Positions 1 to 10,988 of a stretch of DNA of 64,000 nt are shown piece by piece (position 1 is the first letter of the stretch; each line of letters begins with the position of its first letter). Both the position numbers and the translations under genes were made by a program. A model generated the notes under the pieces. The model did no database searches. It had not been told where the DNA came from and worked only from the letters and a program-made list of their open reading frames with translations. Source of the DNA: Oxytricha trifallax. Its lineage: Eukaryota > Ciliophora > Spirotrichea > Sporadotrichida > Oxytrichidae. The stretch is taken from the NCBI GenBank assembly GCA_000711775.1, contig ARYC01000615.1:62001-126000 (forward strand). The letters run 5' to 3'.

Positions 1-2096
1 TAATTCGTTTATCGTCAGTGAGCTAAGGGTTTAAAAAGTTATTAATACCTGTGATTCTTTCATCTATTTAAATTTCTTAACCGTTTTCATCTTTAATGGT
101 CTGTGGAGTGTATCCAAACAGCTGCTTGTTCTCGAGATACTCAGCTATTTCACATTTGATATAATAATTTAAGAATTAAGGGCATTAGGGATTGAATAAT
201 GTTGATAAAATGAAGCTATCCGTAAAGCACAGTATCTTCGCTCTTCTAATTCTTCTTAAGTGATTTACCTTCGCTTATTTAATTCCTCCAAATTGATAAC
301 TTCTGATACTTTCTTAACGCCAACATGACTTTAAACTTAGCTGCTTTCTTAATCAGTCTCAAAAATGTCACTGCTCTGTGAATGTTTCCAATTCCTACGA
401 TTGTGATTAGTACTGCCCAATTAATCACTATCGTTTTTGTCTGAATATCCATTGATGTGTTTTTCATTGATTTTAATGCTGGTTTGCACTTTCTTTATTC
501 TACTGAATACTTCCTGGACTAAATCGTAGAAGGTTTCGAATAAATTTTCTTCATTAAGCTCGGAGTTTGGATCATATAGATACTTTCTCTTTCTTTTTAC
601 CTTCTAGGCATTTAAATATAAAGACATATATGACACTTTTCTAAATATGAAATAGTCATGTAGTTTGGTGTCCTTGATCATATCTTTATTTGGATGAAGC
701 CACTCCTACAAAATTAAAAGCAAGTTTTTCTCATTGAACCTGAAGGCTTTCAATCTCTAGGCAGTGATAAGATCGTGCAAATTTTAGGCTTCTGCCTCTG
801 GATCGTCTTTTATCAGGTACTCAGGCTGAGGACCGAATCTCATTCTGTAATTCTTTTTGAAGTTTTCAAGTTGTTTGGAGACTTAATTGTCGTCTTTTGT
901 GAATATTCTTCGGAGGACCTCATTCACTGTCTCATTAATAGCTATAGATCTTATTAGATTTTGACTTAAATGTATCAAATTAGATAATACGATAAAATCT
1001 CATGGAATTCTTGTTTTAGAAAGCCATCTTCATCATCTGAGTAGAATTCATCATCATCCTCATCAAGCAGCTCTTTCAACATTTTCTAATCGTTCTATGC
1101 GTTTCTCAGCTAGTCAACCTACTTTAAATTTTACTCATATTTATATATTATATTAATATAAAGGTAAATTTAACTTGTGAGCACCCACTTTGCAGAACCT
1201 TGATATCATATTTAACATTCTGATCTTCTTCAACAGCAATTCTTTGATGTTCTTCCTTCTCATGGCTTTAGTCTCATCCTTCACCTTATTCATCTGATCC
1301 TCTACCAACTACTGCAAGTCACTTCCCAGATTAATCTGATACTTCTCCTGGAATAATTGGATAATCAGCTTCTTGACCTCCTGGTCGTGTTGCTCATATC
1401 TCTCCAGCAAATCCTCCAGTGTGAATAAATCAGCAGTCTCCATCATTTCCAGGTTAAGAGCTATGCGGATGAGTAGCTCTTTCTTGAATTACGAAATCTT
1501 CTTGGACATCATTTTCTCTGTGATTTTCTCTAAAATGCGCTGGTACTGCAGTTCTTAGTTGATCTTGGCCACTTCCTCCTCCTTGGTCATATAATCTTCT
1601 TGCTCTGAATCAAACATGGACAGTAAATCCCCAGGGACACTCACCCCTCCTCCAGCCACAAATATGGGCAGTTAGTTACTCTACGATGGTAGTTGGAAGT
1701 TACTTGACTGCTGTGAAGAGTTCTCCAAGTTGTAGTCCTTGATTTTGTTGTTGTCGTTTAGCAGGGAGATCCGAAGAGGTTTGCCTGTGATTCTATGATA
1801 TTACTGTGAGGAGTTTTTGCTTAAAATGGATTTCGGAGGTCTCAAGCTATCTGGGTCTTCCTCATAGTAAACCCCAAAAATATCAAAACAAGAGAAATAA
1901 ATCCAGTAGATTTTAACAAATCTCCTTGAAATATGGACAAGGTTTACTCATCAATGTCAATATCATCTTCACTATTCCTTTTCTTCTTGCTGTTAGCATA
2001 TATGCTTTTATTCTGAATCTTAAGTTCCTCATCTTCACTGAAATCTTCACCGTCTTCAATGCTTTCTCTTCTTTTATGCTATTGCGATCTACCCAT
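1..2096 (-). CDS. Host gene, 3' part, running off the window; unknown function
   Basis: Several consecutive minus-strand frames stay open with TAA/TAG read as Gln. The most upstream block starts MGRSQQHKRRESIEDG and is rich in Asp, Glu, Lys and Ser. It is followed, after a one-base frame change near 1940, by a block containing FGVYYEEDPDS. Next comes a helical, charged region (about 1190-1880) and an acidic stretch with LDEDDDEFYSDDEDG (about 1020-1120). A further long block runs to the window edge, with a frame change near 165-205. I do not recognise the family. Frames change where no good GT-AG intron is visible, so germline-excised segments, missed introns or decay are all possible. The gene continues beyond base 1. 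Confidence 0.6.
1121..1176 (-). other. Candidate internal eliminated sequence with AAGT repeats
   Basis: A 52 bp AT-rich segment containing an in-frame TGA lies between two copies of AAGT (minus strand, 1176-1173 and 1124-1121). Removing one repeat plus the segment joins two open frames exactly (AHK to QVDQL). With these boundaries it does not start GT and end AG. A 67 nt GT-AG intron starting 15 nt further upstream would also keep the frame, so splicing is not excluded. Confidence 0.4.
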
Positions 2097-2203
2097 ATTT
2101 CGATTTCTTTCAAATTAAATGATACCAATTTTTTTATGAAAAAATTGCTAAAAATAGACTTTATGATAAAATACTTAAATTTCTTGCTTTATTGCTGAGT
2201 TTC

Positions 2204-3268
2204 TCATTTCCAACATTCAAATTACTATTTCTTCCTGGAGAGTAAGATCTATCCTGCTTAAACAGCGAAAGTTATTTCTTATTTATATGTGGTAAAAATT
2301 AAATAGGGGGGTGAAATTTTTATAAATGCCTATTAATTTGAAAGTCTCTCATGCTCATTTCCCAAATGATCATTCACATCAATCGAGGAAAGAACTTTAT
2401 TAAGAAATAGATCTGAGTTTTATCTCGATTGTTTGACACTGTTTCTCCTAGGACTCACAATCACCTGCCCATTGTCGTCTTTAATAAAGATTTGTGGGTT
2501 TTCATTTATAGTGTTTCTGAAGGGATTAAGCTTCTTGTTCACATTCACACCGAATCTATCAGGGTCTCCATATATCAAGGGACTATATATATAATATAAA
2601 AGATTGTAACATAAACTGATGTCGTCGTTGTCATGATTATCTTGAGAATTTTCATGCGTTAAAACTCTTCTATTGTGTGGTGAGGCAAATTTACTTTTTC
2701 CATTTTGATTGTCTTTCCAGACACCTAATGTGCTGCTGCCATTTGATTTGTTGTACTAAGCGTATCTACTTTGGGCATTCGCGTAGTCGTCTTTGAAAAA
2801 CCAATTTAAATTTAGATCATCATCAATACGCTTTTACAGGGAATCCTATTTATGGGTTTAATATTTAGATTTGAAAGATCCTTGAATGCCATCTCCATCA
2901 ATATTTATATCTTCAGGTTTCATGCCAGCCTCCCTTTCTCGGATGTATTTGCCCATTTTACGATTTATAAGCAACTCCCTAACAATACGATCTCTGATAA
3001 AGTTAAAGATTTGCAGTTTTTCTACTCTATGCTTTTCCTAGTCTTTTTCCATCTTCAATAGTTCCAGTCTTGATAAAATTTCAATATAAAGCGAAGTAGT
3101 CATTATGATCGAGTTTAATGATGAAAAATATTTATTTATGTGTAGTCTTCGCTTAATTTCTTCTTTTCTCTCAGCAATCTTGAGTTCAGTCGCAAAGACC
3201 ATTTAGACATCAGTAGAACTGCCGCCTCCCCCGGCACCCAGATTTATTGAACTCCTCTTCCCACTCAT
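2204..3268 (-). CDS. Host ORF of 354 residues, unknown
   Basis: One uninterrupted frame of 355 codons in the ciliate code, from ATG at 3268 (MSGKRSSINLGAGGGG) to TGA at 2206-2204, with many TAA/TAG glutamines. The N-terminal part is Gly/Ser-rich, followed by a charged helical region (residues about 25-110) and a polar Asn/Asp/Lys/Gln-rich remainder. The frame is also open upstream of this ATG through another Met, so the start is not certain. It lies between other minus-strand coding blocks with short gaps and may be an exon of one large gene rather than a separate gene. No known domain was recognised. Confidence 0.6.
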
Positions 3269-3313
3269 AGATCCTTAATTTTTATAATTATACATCCAAT
3301 TTGCATAGTAAAA

Positions 3314-4110
3314 TCAGGGACTACGAATAAATAAATAAAAAAATCCTTAAGTATTTTGATATTGCTGTCTCTCGTTACTGCTCATACTATCATCAGAAGC
3401 AGTTATTACTTTATAGAGTGAAGCATGTTATTGCGATATTTGTCTTCTTTTATCCTCTAAAAGTTAGTTTTTCGTTGATGATAATGCAAATTTGTTGCTT
3501 TCTCTATTGGAAATATAAAATAAATGCTTATTAAAATAATAAATTTATAATAAATCTCTATCAATCTTTGCTTATTCTCTTTTCCTTGAAAGTTCCTCTT
3601 CTTTCTAAAGCAATCTAATCATTTTTTCCTTCTCTTTGATTTTTATAAATAATAAATTTCCTTTTAAAATGCGTAATTTCTTATTCTTATTAGGAATATT
3701 TGTAAAATTTCCATAATTCTTTGTGTGACTTCCTGTTTCTGACATTCTCAATTTTCTCCATTTTTTCTTGAATCTATTTACTGTTCTAAACCAAAGCTGG
3801 GTCTTGGGGTTTAAGCAATTTCATCAAATTTTTCTTCAAAAATATAGACACTTGGTCTTTAGTAATAACAGTCTCGTTACTCTACTAAGCTGTCCCATCT
3901 TATCAATTTAGAAATTAAATTATAGTATTGGGTAATTAGATTATAGTATTGGGTAATATGATTACACCCCCGAAGTGTATTGTATTTGAAAAATATATAA
4001 TCTTATCTAGCTTATTGTTTTATGAGGTTAAGAATATCCTTAAAACTTAATTTGTAAACGTTGTAGTTTTTTATGAACTCCTCAGGCTCTATAGAGTGTA
4101 AATTGGCTTT
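3314..4110 (-). CDS. Host coding blocks, coiled-coil-like, unknown
   Basis: Three minus-strand blocks. About 4110-3890 contains HSIEPEEFIKNYNVYKLSFKD. About 3870-3560 contains KKNLMKLLKPQDPALVQNSK and then a Lys/Glu-rich stretch with KEEELSRKREQ. About 3500-3314 contains LSSTKNQLLEDKRRQISQQ and ends at TGA 3316-3314. Composition suggests coiled coils. The blocks lie in different frames separated by AT-rich gaps, so intron or excised-segment limits are not defined. Probably part of the same transcription unit as its neighbours. Confidence 0.5.
3914..3958. repeat. Two tandem copies of a 21 bp unit
   Basis: The unit ATTATAGTATTGGGTAATTAG and an almost identical second copy lie end to end. On the minus strand they fall in an open frame and would add a seven-residue duplication (NLITQYY). 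Confidence 0.6.
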
Positions 4111-4158
4111 CCCGTATTATAAAAACGTAGTAATTTAGTAAAAAATTTACTTCGTTTG

Positions 4159-4604
4159 TCAGCTATACTTGAGTGTCTTAGGGATGATAATCTCAAACCC
4201 CTGCTCTTCCTTCTAAATGCTCACTCTATCTCTAAGAAGCTCCTTCATTAACATGTATTTCTACTAATTTTTCTCTTTCTTGCTATGTTTCACTATCTGC
4301 ATCAAATAAAATATCAGAGTAGATAGATATATTAAGTCTATGATTAAATTGTTTCTATTAAACTGAAATTAGTGCCATGATTAAATAAATTTTATTGCTG
4401 CATCTTGTGAGCACTGAATATACCATCTTCAAATACATTATCAATGCTAGATCTGCGATTGAGGATATTATATTACTGAGCTTATTGCAGAGCGGAAAGG
4501 GAAGTTTTGGATTTGGGGTCTTTACCTGTTTATATAATTACTCTAAATCTACTAGACTTTCTCTCATGGAAATGATAAAACTAATCAATATATTTATAGT
4601 TCAT
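4159..4604 (-). CDS. Host coding blocks with Gln- and Ser-rich linker, unknown
   Basis: Two minus-strand frames. The first (4604-4314, 96 residues) starts MNYKYIDQFYHFHERK, contains LSALQQAQQYNILNRRSSID and ends at a TGA. The second (4302-4159, 47 residues) contains MQIVKHSKKEKNQQKYM and RDRVSIQKEEQGFEIIIPK. Natural-looking residue use and dense TAA/TAG glutamine codons support coding. No family recognised. Each is probably an exon-like block of the long minus-strand gene. Confidence 0.5.
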
Positions 4605-5110
4605 TGGATATAAATACCATAAAAGATTGGAATAAACCTTAATATAAATTATTTCTAATGATTATTTATAGCTGCTCTTTAGCCTGAGTTCTTTCCATCA
4701 GATGCCTCTAATAAGAATAGTAATAATTTAATACTTCCAATAACATGGTAAAAAATAAAGATAGTTTGCTAAAATTTCAAGCCATTTAATGAGCGATTTT
4801 AACATAATATTTATAATAAAAGCTCTTCGTCAACAGCATTCAAGAACATTTGATTATGTCTATGAGGTGAATCTTCATCTTCAAGCACAAGGTTCCCATC
4901 CTTGTTGTTTTCATCCATTTAATTGGCACGCAGTATTTCATCTACTATCAGTGACCTCTCTTCTTCGTTCAGAAACCCATCGTCTTCCTCGTTTTTATCT
5001 TTTTCATCTTTGTCCGATTTATCTGAATCTGTGTCACTAGCATTTTTATTTAATTTCATGAGCTTAAACGTAGGCAAATACCTCAATTAATAATCAGAAA
5101 TATAGGAACT
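4601..5110 (-). CDS. Acidic host coding block, unknown
   Basis: A 170-codon open frame, minus strand, ending at TGA 4603-4601. The N-terminal part contains SDYQLRYLPTFKLMKLNKN. It is followed by a highly acidic region with repeated Asp/Lys/Ser and DDGFLNEEERSLIVDEILRA, then LVLEDEDSPHRHNQM. The last 60 or so residues are hydrophobic and may be read-through into a gap. No ATG is needed if it is an internal exon. No domain recognised. Confidence 0.5.
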
Positions 5111-5337
5111 TCATTATTTTCCTGTTATTAAAACTTAACTTAATTTTCTATTTATAAACTGGCTATCTTGTTAATCTAATCAATTTTATCCGGAGATTGT
5201 TGTCGCTCTTATTTTATGATTTCAGCCTTTTTCTCAGTGATGGTAATGCGATTATTCACTGCAGATTTATCCCCTTGTAATATTCTCTTCAAAGCGCTTT
5301 AATAATCTTTTTAGTTCTATTGCTTATCACTTATCAT
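5083..5337 (-). CDS. Host coding block, Lys/Gln-rich, unknown
   Basis: An 85-codon frame from ATG at 5337 (MISDKQQNQKDYQ) to TGA 5085-5083. It contains RILQGDKSAVNNRITITEKK and is probably helical. The end overlaps the next block in another frame, so the true junction lies somewhere near 5085-5160. Confidence 0.5.
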
Positions 5338-5407
5338 GTTGTCTTCTACTTTTATATTTTACTACTATTGATTGGATTTTAATTTATATCATAAATTAAA
5401 AATGCTG

Positions 5408-5854
5408 TCATATAATAATAGTCAAAATTTTATGTAGCCTGATTTTATTTATCATAATTAAAATTTGACTTTAATAAATAAAAGTCTTAATACAAACAAA
5501 TTAAAAATCTAAAGATTTGAGATGTTTCTTTTGCTTATTTCTCTCCTCCTACTAGCTTTCCTCTGCAGTTTTTATGTTCATCTTGTGTATTTTAGGTTTA
5601 ATTGCCTATTTTTGGTTATTTATACCGAAATCATTGCTATTCTGCAGAAATCTATGTATATTTTATGTTTTAAGGGATTCTGTGGTAGTGATGCTATTTG
5701 AGAAGTATTTCGTCATATCCTTGGCATTAGGATTTATTTGTACTGAAGTAAGTGTGTTGGTGTTGTATTCTGAATCTACTAGTTCATTGTGTATTTCGAT
5801 TACTCTTCTCTTAAAATAAAATGTATGAGCAAGTAGCATAAATATTCTAAACAA
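5408..5854 (-). CDS. Host coding block of 148 residues, unknown
   Basis: An open frame of 149 codons, minus strand, stopping at TGA 5410-5408. The convincing part runs from about 5815 (KRRVIEIHNELVDSEYN) through TKYFSNSITTTESLKTQ to KIHKMNIKTAEESQQEE and a basic tail. Five TAA/TAG codons are read as Gln. The final 25 or so residues are hydrophobic and probably lie beyond the exon. No family recognised. Confidence 0.5.
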
Positions 5855-6352
5855 AATTAATTAAAAAGAGGGATATTGATTAAAAAATGGGATTAGGATA
5901 TTTATCACTACTAAAAACCATAATTATATTGAGATTTATAGTGACAAATCTCCTATTTTGGTTAGTTCTTGATCGATTCTGCTATTACTAAGTATTAATC
6001 CTTAATTCTTTGAGTTTGTTGTCTATTTTTTATCTGTCATCCCGTTAAGGGCTTCTCTCAACCTTCAAAGGGAGTGTTTGTAACGTTTTCCCTAAAGAAT
6101 CTGCATCATTATAGTTGACTTTAACTGAGCTAAACTATGAAAATTGCTCAAAAATACTTCTAATACTATATATTATTTAGGCTATTTAAGAAAATTTCTA
6201 TACAAAATGGAACAATTTTGATGAAAATACGGTTTAGCAAGATTTTATTAAGTTAAAGAAGAACCTGCTGTGCCTAATCTTTAAGGTTCTCCATATTTGC
6301 TCAGTTAATAAAGATTTTGATTTATACTATAGTATTCATTTTCATTCTTCAT
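5784..6352 (-). CDS. Host coding blocks, Gln/Asn-rich, unknown
   Basis: Two overlapping minus-strand frames. One (6352-6065) starts MKNENEYYSINQNLYQLSKY and contains RLGTAGSSLTQQNLAKPYF. The second, open from about 6160 to 5784, contains VNYNDADSLGKTLQTLPLKV and then a long polar Arg/Asn/Gln stretch. The switch falls between about 6120 and 6100 without a clear GT-AG pair. Composition matches the neighbouring Gln-rich block, so one protein is likely. Confidence 0.5.
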
Positions 6353-7557
6353 AGGCAGTCTTTGATGAATAAAAATGAATATAAACTATGTTAAGCTTTA
6401 TAAAATTTTAAGTTTGTGGAATATTTTGAGCGAAAATTGAAGTATGACTTCTTTGTTTAGCTTGGGAAGTTTAAGGAAATATTGTGTGTTAAGTGATTGG
6501 CAATCTTAAAATAAAAATTAAGAAAAGTAAGTAAATAATCATTTTGCAATGGATCAAGCTTTAATTTCTCATTAAGGAGTTAACTGCTATAACTAATTTT
6601 ATGTTAATGACTTAAAGTGTTTTTGTCTTTAGTTCTATCTGAACTTTATTTATAGAATTTCTAAGAAAGATCTTTACCCTGCATTTTTTAATCAGTATTT
6701 TATTAAGATTCTACTGTAGCAGACTCAAATTTAGTAGAGCTTGTCTTTTGATCAGATTATAATATCATTTCAGATTGAGATTTAATAATTATTCTCCTAT
6801 GAGATCTCTCTTAAGTTTAAGGTTTTTACAAAATTTAACTAGCTAATTCCAATGGATTTAATTTCATAGACTGCCCTAAAATTATGTTCTCTGGTTGTCT
6901 GAATTGTTACATTTTACCTAATGAATTTAGATTTTGAATGCTAGTTGTGTTACTCGGTTGAGTAAATAAAGATTACGATTGTGCTTGTCTTAAAATTAAT
7001 TATTGATTTGCAGCTGTCTGAGCTCTGTCCTCGTATGTTCTAATTTTGTTTTTCATTTTATAGAGATCATTACTGTAATTTTCTAGTGATATTTAAGGGA
7101 GTGGATATTGGGTTGGAGTCTATAGATTGAGTGTCTTTTAGTTTACTTCCTTATCTTTAACTTAAAAAATATATGGTTAATAAAATTTATTAACTTTTTG
7201 ATTATTTTTAGTATTCTGATCTTGCTTCTTAAAAACTGATTAATCTTTAGTTGATTGTTGAGAATTAAATTTTTACCCAAATTAGAGTTTTGGTATTAGC
7301 CTTGTATTAGTTTATTGCTAAACATTATTCAAGAAAACTTTGAATTAGGACTACTGGCCTTTATTATTCTACATACTAATTTCCTATGTATCACTTTCAT
7401 CCTCTATTATAGTTTCAGGATGATTCACTTAAGCATCAGTCTCAAACTGCTTCATGCTAATGACTCTCAGTATATCTTAGTTCATGCTACCAATTTTAAA
7501 TTTAGCTTTTGGACTATGACTCCGACTGTTCTTATTGCTGTCAAATTGCTCCTTTGA
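6349..7557 (-). CDS. Gln-rich host coding block, 402 residues, cut next to element E1
   Basis: The longest host block: 403 codons without TGA, minus strand, from 7557 to TGA 6351-6349. It is very rich in Gln, Ser, Asn, Lys and Thr, with most Gln encoded by TAA/TAG. Recognisable stretches include EQFDSNKNSRSHSPKAKFK and SLENYSNDLYKMKNKIRTYE. There is no upstream Met in frame; about 12 bases beyond the first codon element E1 begins, so the 5' end is missing here. The low-complexity composition suggests a disordered scaffold or regulatory protein, but function is not inferable. Confidence 0.65.
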
Positions 7558-7569
7558 ATTCAAACTGAT

Positions 7570-7632
7570 AAAACCCCAATGCTGTTATTTACAAGATTTG
7601 GGTGACGTATTAAATTAATCAAGATTTAAATA
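7570..7632. repeat. E1 left terminal inverted repeat
   Basis: The outer 25 bases match the right end perfectly in inverted orientation. Beyond that GACGTAT and AAATTAATCAA are also shared. Confidence 0.8.
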
Positions 7633-7644
7633 TTATTATAATTC

Positions 7645-7682
7645 AATTTGGTTGCTTTAGTAATTTATTAGAGGGTCCTGTA

Positions 7683-7713
<31 letters not shown>

Positions 7714-7789
7714 AGGCTATTCTACTAAAGCAACCAAAATGACGAATTGTGATATTTAATTATTATAAACTGCTACCCCTCTATAATAA
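7645..7789. repeat. Hairpin with (TAG)n loop, copy 1 of a four-copy motif
   Basis: Arms TTGGTTGCTTTAGTA (7648-7662) and TACTAAAGCAACCAA (7723-7737) are exact inverted copies. The loop holds about nine TAG triplets (7681-7707). A TACCCCTCTATA motif follows at about 7774. Similar hairpins occur at 24957, 50118 and 62905. Confidence 0.75.
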
Positions 7790-7826
7790 TACTTTAGAAT
7801 CCTTAAGAAAGACACGAATCCAACAG

Positions 7827-8391
7827 ATGAACCCCCTACTACTCGATATTGACAACTCACCATGCGAGCAAGACGACCCATAGTTGCTGGAGGACCCCTC
7901 AGAGGATCTGCTGCTCGAAAATCTTGAGTTCGTCGATCCCCTGCTCACCAAGACATCTTTCCAACAGCGCTTTGGCAATCTCTTGAGCAACATTTAGACA
8001 TCTAATAGAAGCCGGGGAGCACTCTGACTAGTGGTCAGCAGTATTCTTGGCTCGCGCTCCACGCTCTCTTATTCGACATTAGTGGACGAGACCTTGAATG
8101 GGGTTTGTAGTATTGGGAAGGAAGATGGCGGCCGCCATATTGGAGGGTCTCACGATGATTCGACACATTACCAAACCATGGGAAATATCTTGGATCCCAC
8201 CACGGATGTCTCAGCACCTCTATTAAGGTAAGATTCGAGCCTTAGTTGCTAACACCATATGTAGGGAAGGAGCACAACGTAACCTATTACCCAAGCTAAG
8301 CGATCAGGGGGCGAGTCCCAGCAATTATCTCAAGAACGCCTGCTGTCCAGATAACTTTGGCTCAGAGCCGCCAAGCCATTTAAGCCAATGA
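7827..8391 (+). CDS. E1 ORF1, short acidic protein with one in-frame TGA
   Basis: ATG at 7827 opens an acidic leader (MNPLLLDIDNSP, then LLEDPSEDLLLENLEFVDP). An in-frame TGA stands at 8025-8027 and the same frame continues to an intron at 8228-8264 (GTAAGATT...TATGTAG, 37 nt). Exon 2 (8265-8391) restores the frame and ends in TGA. The spliced product would be about 175 residues. The internal TGA is either a nonsense mutation or a read-through site; the downstream part looks genuinely coding (SILGSRSTLSYSTLVDE). No family recognised; first gene inside the left end of E1. Confidence 0.5.
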
Positions 8392-8475
8392 ATGTCTGGA
8401 TGGGAGTCATATATTGAGCAATAGCTGAGCCCCACTAATCACTAAGAAAACAAACAATAAACATTTAAAGAAGCA

Positions 8476-10574
8476 ATGGCAACAAAGCCTTAACTCTCAC
8501 ATTTGCTGCCTTAGTTGCCTGCACCTATTAAACAATAAAACTAAAATTATGACTATCTGAGTGGACTATATACAAAACAAGACGATGAAAAGAAAAGATT
8601 GGATAGGTCCCTGTAGAGAGCGATCAACACCCTATTCAAGTATGAACAAGACGAATACTACACGAAGGCAAACTAGAGCGACGCCATAGCAAGTGTGATG
8701 AAGACCGTCGCATTCAGTAGTGCTTCCCTCACCAGTCAGATCAATAGCGAAGGCCATCATTGCGTCCCAGTCTTCCGAAGGATGCGAGCATTCCAGCAGA
8801 AGCCATTCAAGAACCACACCACCTGCTGTCGATTGAAGGAGGAGCCCAGCTAATTTCTAGGCGTGGCAACGTAAATACTCAACCAAGTCTCGGCAGTTAT
8901 AGCGAAGCATTCAACAGTGGTCCCCTCACGATTTCTACTGGCATCCTATGAGAGCTATGTGTAAACTTGGAAGCCCCGACTCCGCACTCTGAAGCTGGTG
9001 GACAAGGCCAGAAGGATTTACTAAGGCGCTACGACTCGACCTTAAAGTATACAAAACAGAATGCGAGATCAGGAGGCTACGAAGCAGCTTTATGTCGGCT
9101 ATGGCGTGCTATCGAACTAAACTAAGAAGCGTTCAAGATAATATCTTGGTTCCAGGAAACTTAACTCTGCCACTAAATAAGAATAGAATGGATCTTCAAT
9201 GGAGATTTGTCACCGAGATGCTTTAGATAGCATTCAGCCTTCGACGTAAATCTTAGAGATTTCCCAAGAGCCCGAGCTCGAAAAAGGTCCTGCAACAACT
9301 TGTTCAAGTGATTTACTTATCGCATTAGAGGACGAGTAGCTCGTGTATGCCAAACACTTAAGCTACATCCTCATTGAGACGAATCGATTGCGAGTGAGCC
9401 TTACCAAGTTGGCAAAGAATCATATTGCTTTCACTAAAGTGGGAGACGCAGAGAATCCTTGGAAGCTCCAATTGGCTTCGATTATTCAGGGTCTGGTGAA
9501 GGAGTGGAGGCAACTGCTCAAGTACAAAAAGCAAGACAGCTGCCAAACGATATTCGAGAGGGAGAGTCTGCCTGAAGAGTGGGCCGTGCTTGATCTTCAT
9601 CAGCTCGTTAATGCAGAAGAGCGCAAATAAATATCAAGCAAGGAGATGACTCTAAAGAATGTGGCCTCAAAGACTAATACGAGGAAGTAGCACAGAACGA
9701 CTGTTCGCGAGATGATAGCTTAATAAACAAGCATGATGAGCTCCCTCAGCTTAGCAATTGAATAGTTGAGAAGCTAGTTAGTGAGATGCTTCAGCCCACC
9801 TTGGATCTGGATGTAGTACCATCATTATGCCTTTAGATGATTCTCGTAAACTCCTTGAAGACCATGCAACAGATAAAGCAAAGGAAAATTAGTCAAGCAA
9901 ACTATAGCAAGCGGCATGCCGAGTTCAGATAATGGAGGACTAATAAGAGACTGGAAGAATACATTGAGTGCCTGGAAATGCTCCTACGCCAAGGTCGATG
10001 GGTGCTGGGCAACTGCAAGATAAATCTCTATCGACTTTCGCAAGTGTTGATAGAGCAAGAGGATCTGCCTTAGGAGCTCCTCTCAATCAGAGACGCATAC
10101 AGAGTGAGCAATTTCCAAGTGAACGTGGACTTGCTCGGGCAAAGCAATATCCACGAAATTGTTAAGAGCAGAGCATTCGTGATTGATTTGGGTGACGTTT
10201 AAGAAATAGTGTTCGATCGGCATCTCAGGGTGCAGTACAAGACAAGCTCACATCTCACATAAAAGGCAACTAAAGTATAAGCTGCTATCACCTAGAGAGG
10301 CCCTGCCGATAGAGCAGCTTCTCATACATTGGAAGTATTCCATGACCAACAGCCTGATGTTCCTTCTCATCAGAGTAATAACTTAAAACGCCACTCGAAC
10401 ACCAGACTCGAGCAGCTTAATCATTCACTAAGCTAAGCAACAGAGGACGATGATTTCAATCATGCTGTTCCGTCCTAATCGCCTGCTGAATTCAATCATG
10501 AGCTCAATAACGAGCCACAATATACTACTCACTAGATTAAGGAAGTGAGTGAGATAACTACAGCACTATACTGA
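8476..10574 (+). CDS. E1 ORF2, large unknown protein in two frames
   Basis: ATG at 8476 gives 454 residues (start MATKPQLSHLLPQLPAP) to TGA 9838-9840. A second frame one base back runs to TGA 10572-10574. The second frame is already open and natural-looking from about 9765 (VEKLVSEMLQPTLDLDVVPS), while the end of the first is odd (Trp/His/Tyr-rich). The true switch is therefore between 9765 and 9840, by mutation or frameshifting, not by reinitiation. The protein would be about 680 residues: basic and helical in the middle (RVSLTKLAKNHIAFTKVGD, LVKEWRQLLKYKKQD), Ser/Asn/His-rich at the end. No domain recognised and no obvious counterpart in E2. Confidence 0.6.
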
Positions 10575-10988
10575 ACCGTAATACATATTTATCAACACTC
10601 GCCTAACTACTAATACTCGCTTAATACTTTAATTCAACTTCACAACAGTGCAACTGCTTAATAACTAATACTTCTTAAGGGCCAAATAAACATACTAATA
10701 AAATATTCACTCTCACTCTTGAAGCCAAGACTCTCAACATACAATTAGTGGCGTAACATTAGATGAACTACAAAGAGGGCACACTGCATTCGCTCAAAGT
10801 CATCGCTATAAGCTCTCATCATCTTAAAGGCCATTGAGATATCTTGCAGCATTCTTCAGTGTACCTTGACCTCCGGGAGACTCGATTCCAGCATTAGTTC
10901 ACTATCAGCTCCAAAGAGATGGAGCAACCCTCAAGCCATAAGATTTTGAGCTCACTCATCGAAACGCCCTACTGCATTTATTAGAGCC
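10575..10988. other. Spacer between two E1 genes
   Basis: No convincing frame on either strand. The 3' ends of ORF2 (plus) and of the accessory gene (minus) face each other across it, so it probably holds both transcript ends. Confidence 0.4.

Noticed and set aside
1913..2128. Standard-code minus ORF MVSFNLKEIEIW
   Set aside because: It is a shadow; the neighbouring frame (MGRSQQHKRRESIEDG) reads through TAG as Gln and connects to downstream coding.
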